This document shows positions 1 through 11,200 of a DNA stretch of 64,000 nt, in pieces (position 1 is the first letter of the stretch; each line of letters starts with the position of its first letter). Below the pieces are notes generated by a model. The model ran no database searches, was not told where the DNA came from, and worked only from the letters and a program-made list of their open reading frames with translations. The position numbers and the translations under genes were made by a program. The stretch covers positions 217,884-281,883 of the forward strand of contig VXAU01001096.1 in assembly GCA_013399695.1 (NCBI GenBank), given 5' to 3'. The DNA is from Formicarius rufipectus. Its lineage: Eukaryota; Chordata; Aves; Passeriformes; Formicariidae.

Positions 1-3000
1 GATGTTCATTGTACTGTCTCACTCTGTCATCTTTTACCTTCACCTGGTAGTAGCTGCATTTGAGCCCTGGGGCCAGACTCCCTTTCACCAAGTGAGGGAA
101 AGTGGTTACTACTAATGGAGATTTGCCCGAGCTCAGCCTCCCTGACACTAACTGGAGGCACTAGCCATTTTGAATTAAGTAAAACTGGGCATTTGAAGGC
201 AAGTAGAGAACTTAATGAAAATCACCAAAAGCAATCTAAGCCATTTAGAGCTTAAAATTGAGCCCTAAATTTGCCTATGATTTACTGCAAAAGTATAAAC
301 TAAGTTGTTTGAGTAGAAATTTATACAGATTTTTGTTTGATAAAGAAGCTGACGAGCAATTACTGCCAGAATGATATGGAGGTAGATTAAGTATTTATCT
401 GATTATTTCAGCAAGGCCTGAAAAAGATGATGAATAATGAAGAAGCTGTACTTTGATACCGTTCTTTTGACCTGACAACATTAAAAATGTTGAAATTAAC
501 TGTTTTCAACAAAGCTAAGTAATCTGGCAATATAGGAGTATTTTTTTTTTTTGACAAAACTATATTTTAACTATGATAGTATGATAGTAATATATAAAAA
601 TAAACTAAGATCAGTTTGGCATTTTACATCTACTCGATTCCATTGTTTTAAAAGACAAGGAGCCCCTAGTTAGGCTAAAATGAAACTAATCTAAACTAAG
701 AAAAATGTTTCTACAATAAAACTTTTTCTTTTGGTAGCATAACACTTCATTTCAATTTTCAAGCTAGTCAGAATAGTTGATTTCTGTCAAAAAGAGTAGT
801 GCGGTTTGTTAGTCATAGTGGGCTTAAATTGCTACATAATTAATTTCTTAGAATAAAAATACACTTAATACAATGTTCATAGAGTAGTTAGGCTTATTTT
901 TGCTTTTGGCCTAGGTCAAGTAATTCAGATATCTGACTGAATTAAGTTCTTGTGTTATGATTCAGCTGTTATATCTTTTAATTTCCAGTTATGAAAGAAT
1001 TGGCTGGTAGAAACAAACCCAAAGTTTTTCTGATAGTGGCTTGTCAATCAAAAACTGTATTTATATCCTGATTTTCTTTGGTTCTGGAGTACTTCTCCTT
1101 ATCCTAATGTTTGATCTACAAAGTAAAGCTGTCTCCTGGGGAGAACTGACAGAATCAGTGCCTTCCATATGAATCCTCAAATCATCTGAAAAGCAATAAC
1201 CCAGAAGTAAATAAGAACATGAGGGATATAGAATGTGTGGAGTCAGCCCTGTGATAGCTGGGATAGTTCATAAAAGTAAGTATTTTTAATTGCTGTAAGA
1301 AAGCAGTTTTCCTGCCTTTAATGATTCAGATTAGCATAAACAGGTTAGAGCAAGTGTTAAGGAACTCTTAATTACAGCACTGATTTAGAGCAGGCAGACC
1401 ATAGAATCCAACATAAACAGACTGCAGAAAGCAGAGACATAAGTGTTACGACAACTCACTTTCAACTGCCCTCATTTATCTTTCTCAGCTTTAGTCATCT
1501 CTCTTTCACATACAAAGCTATGCATATGTCATTCTTTGAAAATCAGTCTGCACTTTTATTAAACAGTTATTTTCACACTTCTGATTTCAGCTGTGTAATT
1601 TCCACACAAACATTAGTACTTGGTCCTGAGTAATTACCCAGAACAAATATACAGAATGGAGTAGTGCAAAACAGAACACAAGTGCCAAGGAATGAAATTC
1701 TGAAAACCTTACCCACCCTACATTAATCATTACAATATTAATAACTTATTAGAGGAACTCCTGTCAGGCTGTATATTGATGTGGAGCCTGGAGATATGTA
1801 GATAGTAGGTAGTGAAAAGGAGTTAGTTGAAATGTGGAACCACAGTGTACAGAGTAGGTGAAATGTTACATAGTAAAATTTTCACGTTTCTTTTTTTCTG
1901 GGCAGCTTATTTTTTTGGTAGAATTTTCAGTGTAGTAACAACTCAGTAATGAAAAAGTTGTAACTTGGAAATTGGAAACTCTTAAAATAATAGAACTTTT
2001 CACCTATGTGCTGATCTTGATTTGTTTCAGATTTTCATACTTGACCTATTTGTGTTTGAGTTTCAGTATATTTTTAGAAATTATATTATGACAGTTAATT
2101 ATTTAGTATTTTCTTCAGGTAAGCAACACGACACAATGTCATTTGTAATAGCTATACATTTTACAGCTGCTATGAGCTTATAATTAATTTTTTTTTATAC
2201 TAAGAGTTTGGAAGGGAATTTTGGAAATGCTCAAACTCTTTCTTTGTCAAGGATTTGTTCTGAATAGGTAGCTATTTGTTCTGGGCTTATAAATCAAGCT
2301 GTTAAAAGCTGTTATTTAGTCCTCATTTTCAGCTCAGTCTGACTGATATTTTCTCAGAGCTGGTGATTCAGATTGCAGCAGTTTTCCCTGGAAGGAGGGA
2401 GTGTGCACATATTTATTATTCCCTTTGAACTCTGTTCCTTTCAGGATAGGCAGCAATGAAATGCAATCCCTAGATAAGACTTCAAACCCCATGATTCCTC
2501 GGGAGAGCATGCGCTGAGAGCTTCCAGTTGTCAAAGTGCTCTTGCCCGACTGGTCGACAATTTGTCATATACCAAACCCGAAAGAAGGAAATAAATATAC
2601 TGTCCTTTTATTGACCTTTAAATACAGAAAATCCAAAGGTAACTGTTCCTTAAAAATTTCTGTGTTGACCGCGTGGGTTGCTGCATGCAAACAGAGCTGG
2701 TATTGCTGTGGGGATATAGATTTCCTGTACTAGATTGATTGTAAATTTGTAAAAAAATACTTACACCAGCAAATAATCAAGAGGTAATGCATAGTAGTCC
2801 AACATTAGACATTGACTGGCCTGTCTTTCAAAGTCATTTATTTTCCAGTGTTTTTCCATTCAGATTGGCTTCATTCATTAAAGGTAGGTCTTGACCTTGA
2901 CAAGAGGGTTGAACTGCATAGTGATTTTTACCGTTAAGAAGCAATGTGAAAGGGAATGTGAATCACAGTCCTTAGGATAAAGTTCAAAACCAGCTAGTTA

Positions 3001-3567
3001 AGTCAAGGTACTTATTTGAAGCAACTGCTCTGCTAGCCACTAAAGATAACCTGGTGACTAACTGATTTAAATATACTTTATTGATGACAGAATTTTAGCA
3101 TTTCAGCTGCTATGTTTTTGTCTCTAGATGTATTTTTATACTGATAGCTCAGAACCAGGGGAGAGGGATACATATAATCCTTTTCTCTCTCTGATGTGGA
3201 ATCATTGGTAGTTTTATGTAGCCTTAGGAGTAATAGTGATTTTGGTAGAAGTGAAGGTAATGGAAAGTTACACAGAGCTTGGTATATTCTGGCTTACTGC
3301 AGTATTGCTTTAAACTGCCTCGCAAGGTTTTCTGCACTCCCAGCAGCAGCAGCACTGCCTGGTGCAGATGCAATAGTTTAGTCCATCCTTCTTAGGAGCT
3401 TGCCTTAATGTTGTCTCACTGCTTATTCTGTTCAGGAGCCCTTGCTGCTCAATTTACACATTGAACTGGTAAATAAGGGGGAGCATAAGCAGTAACTTCA
3501 TTGATAGCAGAAGCATCTCCTGAAATTCATTTTAACTAAAATGTTTGTGTATGGCACAAAGAGATTT

Positions 3568-3629
3568 AAAAAAAAAAATTAAAAAAAAAAAAAAAAAAAA
3601 AAAAGAAAGGAAAAAAAAAAAAGAAAAAA
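3568..3629 (+). repeat. A-rich low-complexity run
   Basis: About 62 bases of nearly pure A, broken by TT and a few G residues. It could be an old poly(A) tail of a retrocopy or simple slippage. No recognisable retroelement body lies directly upstream. Confidence 0.85.
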
Positions 3630-4335
3630 TGTTAGATGCACATAAACTGTCTAAAGAGTGCTGATGTCAGGAAGGGCAGTGTCATCAATTTCACGCTTTG
3701 CCACCTTTCTTAAACAGCCAATCGATTTGGCTTAACTTTACTTGGTTACATCAAAACAACAATCCTAAAAATGCAGTCTTGAGCATGTACATGTCATGTG
3801 ATTAACTCAATAGAAATGCAGTTAGGTATTCAGCTATGGCCATCTTTGACAGAGTTAATCAAACTAAGTGATTTGGGGCTCATTTAAAATACTTTTGAGA
3901 TTTAGAATGATCTCTTCAATTGACTAAAAGCCTGCAAAATGTTGATGTTCCTGTTGTGATTTCATACAATTGCTGTTAATTGATGTCTGTATTGCATTAG
4001 TACTATTGTGTTTCAAAACAATAATAAAATTATATTATCTGCCCTGTTTCTTATGAAGCACCTTTTCTACCAGATATAGGACTCAACCATTCCACATAGT
4101 TACTTTTTAAAGCTTAATTTTATGTATTGATTTAGCAAATAATTTGCATAACTAGTCTTTGTCTTGTGCATATAAAGACGTTTTTTAACATGCAGCTTGT
4201 CTGCATTTTAAATATTTCGATTTTCCCTGGGTATATTTTTCATTTGAAAGCATCAGAAAGATCATAGTCTAGTGATTCCTCTCAGATCTGCTAATTTTGA
4301 CCTTATGTTTTTCTAATTAACAAATTACTGATGAT

Positions 4336-4336
<1 letters not shown>

Positions 4337-4428
<92 letters not shown>
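4337..4428 (+). repeat. (CTAT)23 tetranucleotide microsatellite
   Basis: Twenty-three uninterrupted CTAT units (92 bases) end about 850 bases upstream of the CPEB3 start codon. Perfect arrays this long are usually length-polymorphic. It sits just upstream of the CpG-enriched patch. Confidence 0.97.
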
Positions 4429-4489
4429 AACAGAGCGAGCAGATATACTTTCAAGTAAAGGACTGCCTTGATGTAAAATAGTATTTTAC

Positions 4490-4985
4490 ACGGAGCGATC
4501 GTAAGGTCACTGAAGGCAAATAAAACCCCCTTCGGAGGCTTTGTACGTGAAGTGTCTCCACCCCCCACTCCCTCCCTTCCCCCGGCACTGCCATCGCCCC
4601 TCCTGCCCCGAGCCGGCAGGGAAAGGGCAGGAAGCGATTGTGCAGCGAAGAACCGCTCCCGTATCAGTGCGAGTCTCCGTGTGTGCTTTCTCGCTGATAA
4701 ATCTGAATCATTGAAAGCTTGTTTGTTAGTTGAGGAAAATCGGTACCCGGCTCCTTTAAAGGTCCCCTAATAGAAAAGGGGGTGGAGAAGAGCGAAGACT
4801 GGTGTCTTTTTAACCTTGCTGAAGGACGCAGCAGTATTTATTGACGTATGCAAATAACCAGGGGGAGGAGGTGGAGGAGGGTGCTTGGAAAAACAGGAAC
4901 CAGAATCAGTTTCTCATTGCAGGGTGAGAGCTCTGAGTTCCGGTGTAAGAGAAAAGAGACGTGGCGAAATTGCTGTATATCTCTG
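4490..4985 (+). promoter_or_regulatory. CPEB3: CpG-enriched patch, candidate alternative promoter or first exon
   Basis: A hand count finds about two dozen CpG dinucleotides in roughly 500 bases, against very few in the flanks. The patch also has C-rich and purine-rich tracts (4552-4620, 4860-4882), a TGACGT/octamer cluster, and a donor-like GG|GTGAGA at 4922-4929. It lies 300-800 bases upstream of the start-codon exon. A promoter here could produce a short 5' leader, either spliced to 5268 or read straight through. The alternatives are a conserved enhancer or a chance GC-rich patch. No TATA box is convincing. Confidence 0.35.
4842..4855 (+). promoter_or_regulatory. Overlapping CRE half-site and octamer motif
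   Basis: TGACGT (4842-4847), a half-site for CREB/ATF factors, runs directly into ATGCAAAT (4848-4855), the exact POU-factor octamer. Both lie in the CpG-enriched patch upstream of the CPEB3 start. Binding is inferred from consensus only; either motif can occur by chance. Confidence 0.35.
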
Positions 4986-5267
4986 CCCTATAAGCACATC
5001 TCTCATTTAGACTGAAGGGAAACAAGGCATCAAAAAGGGTGAAGCATCTTAAAAAATTATTTTAAAGGCAATCTAGCACGATCAAAGGTTACATATTCCT
5101 AAATGGGGGAGGGGGAAGATTACGGGTTTGCCTTGCAATTTGCTGGAGCATAGTACTAGCAATAGGACGAGATTTTTGGCTGACAAATGATTAAAACAGA
5201 CTGGTTTGTGGTATGAATGACAATGTTAATAATCTGTCTTTGTGGTTTTTTTCCCCTACTGTTTCAG

Positions 5268-8200
5268 CTGTGCAAACCATGCAGGATGATTTACTGATGG
5301 ACAAAAGCAAAGCCCAGCCCCAGCAGCAGCGGCAGCAGCAGCAACAGCAAGATCCAAACTCAGCAGAAGCCCCCTCTACACCCATCTCGTCGGAGACACC
5401 CAAACCAGAAGACAACAGTTCAGTGACTAGTATCGGCACATCGGCTCCTTCCCAAAATAGCAAGGAGAAGATGCAGATGGAGTCTCCCATTTTGCCTGGC
5501 TTGAGCTTTCACCAGCCTCAACAAGAACCTGCAGCCGGCACCTCCTTATCTCCCTCCTTTGGCAGCACCTGGTCTACAGGGACCACAAACACGGTGGATG
5601 ATAGCTTTTTCCAAGGGATTACTCCAGTCAATGGGACAATGCTTTTCCAGAATTTTCCACACCATGTCAACCCTGTATTTGGTGGCACTTTCTCACCTCA
5701 GATTGGCCTAGCTCAGACTCACCACCAACATCAGCAGCAGCAGCAAGCCCAGCAGCAGCAGCAGCGGAGGTCACCTGTAAGCCCTAATCAGGCACCTTTT
5801 GCCCAGAGAAATGCTGCTTACAGCCATCAGCCCATCATGACCAGCAAACCGTCTTCCTCCTCTGCCTCTTCTTCTTCCTCCTCCAGCTGGAATAACCATC
5901 AAAACGCGGCCTGGAGTACACCTTCCAACCCTTGGGGTGGGCTGCAGGCTGGTAGGGACCCTCGAAGGGCAGTTGGAGTGGGGGTCGGTGTGGGAGTGGG
6001 GGTCGGCGTACCTTCCCCCCTCAATCCCATTTCACCCCTTAAAAAACCGTTCTCCAGCAATGTCATTGCCCCTCCGAAGTTCCCACGGGCTGCACCCTTA
6101 ACCCCCAAATCCTGGATGGAAGACAACGCATTCAGGACGGACAATGGCAACAATCTGTTGCCTTTTCAGGTAAATGCACCTTCTGCACAGTGACAGCTAT
6201 CACAAATTTGTGGGTTTTGTAGGGGTGTATTTGGTGTTACTATTCTGAGAGGCATCTCCATAACTCAAATTTGCATCAAAAGGTCACTTTATATGAAAGA
6301 AGTGGGGTTATACTTGGGGTCTGCATACACAAAGATTTCCAATTCTGGCTTAAGGTTTATAGTCGCATTTTTCTTGTAACTTACTGTTAAATGTGACAGG
6401 GCTTTTGTGGGTTTTATTATTTTGATTTTGTTGTTATTGTTTTGGTTATTGTTTTTTGGTCTTTTTTAGCATCTGAAAGGTAGTAGCCTTCATGAAGAAC
6501 AGATTTGGCAGACTGCATTTTCTTGATGCTGTGTTAAATTTTTTTTTCATGTTCTCCCATATGTGAGAAATCAGAAATGTTAAAATTGCTGGCTTCAGTT
6601 TTTTAACTGGGCTGTTAATTTTAACTAAAGATGCTTCTTGACTGTTAATTATCCAGTTAATTATTTTATCACCATTGAAATAACTAATTGTCCTTATGTT
6701 GTGGTGGGATTTAACAGGCAGTCTGTTTGCATAAGGTATCCATATGAAAAGCTGTGTACATCTCATGTGTACACCCTGCTGTTATATTCACAGTGGACGT
6801 TTTGAATACGAAGCAGCGTGGGTGTGTATGGAAAGAGTGGCGTATCTGTCCTTTCCAGTAAGGAAATGCATAATACAATTGACATGAGTTAGAAATGGCA
6901 GGGAGGTATTGTATAAAATAAACCATTTTATGCTGTTCAAAATATTTGTAGAGAAAAGAGACAATAGGACACGACCTTCAGAGCCATATTGCAATGGAGT
7001 CTATTTACTAGCTACATAGCTCTGAAATATTTAAAGCTGCAGTGCCCTTCACATTTTTTTTTTTTTTTAAAATCTATGACGACAAAGCAGATCAATTGCA
7101 GCTGAAACTGGGCCACATAGAAGATTTGCAATTTTAATGCAGAATGAAACCTGTCATGGTGTGAAATCCATTTTAGGTTGAAAAAAAAAAAAAAGCAGAG
7201 CATGCACTTGCAGTTGTATCTGTACAAGACTCACTTCATCTCAATTTTTTTTCTAGGTTAGCTTTTTTAGTGTCAGACAAGTCAAAATTTTCTGCTTTGA
7301 AATACATTTTAATCATTTATATATTCTTATTTTTTTAGGTAATTGTTTTCTGAGCAAAGTATGAACTCTCAAACATTTTTTACTTACCAGTTTGGTAAGA
7401 ATAGCATTTAGATTGACACTTAGTATTAGAAACACAGTAAAAAAGAAAATCAAAGAAGCACACCACCACTCCCATTATTTTAAGAGACTGTTGAAGTAAA
7501 ATATATACAGTCCCATGCACTTTCCAGTCACATTCAAAGAGGACACCTTATAGTCAGCCTTGAAATTTCATTTTGCTGCTTCATTCTGTTTAAAGGGAGA
7601 GTGGCAATTTTTTTATTGGTTACCCTAAATGAAGGCGGAGTGGCTTGTGGTGAACTGCTGGTTAATGTCTCTGAAGGACTGAAGTCTGCAGAAAGATTAC
7701 ACTTTAGACACAATACGCCTGGTGCAAATACTATGTTGCACAGAGCACAACCACACAAAAGCTAATGAGTGTAGCTCCCAGTAGTTTTTTAGGAGTGGGG
7801 AATGTGTTTCAATTTACAATTATTCTTAATTGTCTACATGTAAGACATGACAAATTTGTATATATTTGAATTAGCAGGGAAAACAACATTAAATGGTCTT
7901 ATTTTGGTGGTTTGGTTGCTGAGAAACATCTTTAATGAATTCACAAGTTTATTATTGTAACTGTAAAGTGTCACAAATTAAACCGACAGATACTTAGTCA
8001 TCACTGGGGGGGGGGGGNNNNNNNNNNNNNNNNNNNNNNNNNNNNNNNNNNNNNNNNNNNNNNNNNNNNNNNNNNNNNNNNNNNNNNNNNNNNNNNNNNN
8101 NNNNNNNNNNNNNNNNNNNNNNNNAAAATTAAGGTATTAGCCAATATGTAAATTTGGAAACTTGTTTTCTTCTCTGTGAATTTAACTTGGTATTTTCTTG

Positions 8201-11200
8201 TTCAACTGAAAGTAAATACTTAGACTAGTCTCAGCACCAGCTGGTATAACAGTCTGATTTCAGAGACTCAGAAAACTTGTGGGGGTTTTTGTTGTTGTTG
8301 TTTGTTTGTTTGTTGTTGTTGTTTGGTTGGTTTGGTTTTGGTTTTTTTAAATACAAACTGCTGGATTTGCTTACTAATTTGTGATCTGGGTTAATGTTAA
8401 TTGCTGCTCTACTTTACAAATTCCAAAGATGTCTTGAAACCATGCTACTGATAGGAGGCAACTGTTTAGTTACACTGATAAAAGTGAAATTCAAATTAGT
8501 CTAAGAGTTTTAGTGTTTGCTGCCAAGGTTCTGGTTGCCTTTTTTTTTTTTTTCCTTCTTCCCTCCGCCCCAAAATTGGGCAATATGTTGACACAGTAAG
8601 TTCTGCTTGTCAGCACTATCAAGTAGTTCTGGCAGGTTTATCCCTGTACATCTGCTGCCCTTCATAACTGCGCGATTTTGAGCTACTTCAGAAATACCTT
8701 CCAGTAAACTTTCTAGCAATGCACCTATGCACATTAGCAAGTTCTTTGTGTTAACCTGTTCTTTTATGTTAAGATTATGGGGCTTCCTAAGTCAAAAGAA
8801 AAATATTAATATGGTCACTGTTTGAAATAAGAGGGAGAGCTATTTTGTAGTTCACATCCTTGCAGGGATCAAAAATTTTAAACAGAGAACTTTTATGACC
8901 AAGATTTGTGTTCAAAGTCTGTAATTATTGAAGACAGTTGGTACTCAGCTATTGATATCTTATTCTAGGAAAAAATGTCCAATTTGAAAATGTTTCTTTT
9001 AAGAACATGTGTATAAAGCAATGTGGTAGATACTTTCATCCCTGAATTTGAGTAATACTTTAGATGCATCTTGTGTGTCAAAACCAATTGGCACCTGTCC
9101 CAGGGAGTTGTGCTGCAAAACATCAGAAGATTTAAAATGTAATTTGGTAGAAGTTCTGCTGATGTCTGCTTTGTGCTTGGTGTTGAAAGACAACTAATAA
9201 TGCTTTGGAGGAGACTGCTTCCATATACTTACTGGGAAAAATGGGTTGCAATGTACAAAAAAAAAAAAAGGTACAAAGCCAATAGTTGAAAGGAAGAAAA
9301 AAGTGATCAGTCTGGAGTGAAATGTAATACAGTAGATAAGAACTGGAGATGAGATCATGGAAACAGATGTGGAACTAGGCCAGATAGAAAATACAAAAAC
9401 ATGCCTGTTTTTTTCTTCAGAATATTCTTTGGCTTCTGAGTGGTTCAGGTGAAGGTCCTGTGATTATGTGGCAAGCAGCAGTGTTGTGCCATGGTGCCAG
9501 GTGATCCTCAGCTCTGGCATTTGGGGCTGACGGTAACTGATTGTCCCTGGGATACAGGCAGCAGTTCAGTTCCATTTTACAGCAGAGTGGTGGGGCTTGA
9601 AGAGAGCTAATGTCATCTCGTGCTTCTGAGCTGCTCCCACGCTTCTTTTCCTTCACTCCTCTCAGGTAAATAGTGTATTTCTTTTGGGTTTTGGCCATGT
9701 GAAGATATTGGGACACTGCCATTGATAGTGCCTGAAACAGACCCTTGGAAGCAAAGATAAGAAATTCTCTTTACAGTGAGGAAGACAGAGAAGGAATTAA
9801 ATGTTTGAAGATGACTATTCTAATTAAGCATTTCTACCTTTTGGATTTTTACTTATAATAGTACTGTAACAAATTTCCAGAAACTGTGCTAAGTTTTGCT
9901 GCTTTCCAAGTAACCTTCTTTAGAAACAATACAAAATACATAGCAGTTTGGTGCTCTGAAGATTCTGGCATTCATCAAGTCATTCTTGGCAGCTTTACTG
10001 ATAAATATTTCTCTAGCAGAAATAAATAAGATGGTGTTTATTGTGTTTAAAGATAGTTTTAACATGCTGTCTTTTGCAGGGAGACTGAGAAAGGTCTCTG
10101 GGGAGGTGTTTTTCTTTGGGGTTTTTTCTTCATATATTTAAGTAGGAATTAGACTGGACCAGATATAATGTCTAAAATTAGCTCATAATTTTATGTAACT
10201 TCAGTATTTCATGCTTAAATGCCAGTACTAACATGCAGTGAGTTTGCATATAAATATGTGTATGTATGCATAAATATATTGAGTTCAAATATTGGGACAT
10301 TCACAAGTGTAACAAACATAGTTTCGAGTTTATGAGTAGAGGAGTTATACTGGCTAATACACTCTGATGACTGTCATTTTAAAACCTTTGTTTAAATCTA
10401 GTGGGGGTTTTTTCAGCCAGGATTTGATTTTTTAAAACACTGTATTTCTTTATTCTAAATTTGGCGTTATGGGCTCTGGTTTCTTGATGCCTTAGTGGGT
10501 AATCAGACTTAGCAGTGTTACTCATATCTTAAAATCCATTTCTTAAAATGTAGTCCAATCTTATTTTTTCTTACACGATGGCACGCATGTACTGACAGGC
10601 TGCAACTTTATGGCCAAAAAGGGAAAAAAGAAAGGAGAAAATTGCCTAGGTCTGTTCCCCCCTTACTTCTTACATTCTCTGTTACCACTATTAACTAGCA
10701 CAATAAGTAGCCTGGTTCTGAATATGAGAATGTGAATATACATGTCATGGTGTCTCTTCCAGTGTAAGAGATACAAGTAATATATGACATTCTAGCCATA
10801 GCAATTGTGAAGTATTTTACAATTTCTTCTTAGATTTTATATTTGGTTTAATTTTAGATGTCTGCATTTTCAAATTAACTAAAGCATGGTAACAGAACAG
10901 AAAAAAAAGCCCATGACTTTTTTACATGTAAAGTATGATGATTTGAGCACTAATTACTTATTGATTAGTTTTAAGTAATCAACTGAATTGTAGTTCGGCT
11001 GTCAAAGTTAGTGAAGGTATAGCAAAGGTCTGTGATAAGTATGCCCCTGATATTCTGATCAACTCCAAATGTAACTGGGACTTCCTTAAAAACATTAAAG
11101 GTATTAACATAGAACAGTGAATCAATAATTTTGTCCTAAAGATTTGAGAAAGGATCATGGCAGTTCATTTTGCTATTTCCCTTCTTGTATCATCTTCCCT

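Larger units (their letters stand above)
1..5267 (+). other. CPEB3: 5' flank or 5'UTR intron of CPEB3, no coding exon
   Basis: I found no coding exon in this AT-rich stretch. It ends with a good splice acceptor: a T/C-rich tract followed by AG at 5266-5267, 11 bases before the CPEB3 start codon. In vertebrate CPEB3 the start codon lies in the second exon, behind a non-coding first exon, so most of this is probably intron 1. It holds an A-rich run, a CTAT microsatellite and a CpG-enriched patch, listed separately. The short open frames near 2334-2733 and 3196-3381 have no recognisable protein features and look like chance. Confidence 0.6.

Noticed and set aside
5213..5278. Upstream in-frame ATG that would extend CPEB3 by 22 residues.
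   Set aside because: A clear splice acceptor ends at 5267, and the family protein begins at the ATG at 5279. The extension is kept only as a possibility for an unspliced transcript.
5191..5490. Minus-strand open frame of 99 codons rich in Cys, Trp and Leu.
   Set aside because: It is the shadow of the CAG-rich CPEB3 exon (CTG codons on the opposite strand) and has no recognisable domain.
5899..6153. Minus-strand open frame with Pro-Thr repeats.
   Set aside because: It is the reverse reading of the Gly-Val repeat of CPEB3; the + strand frame is strongly supported by homology.
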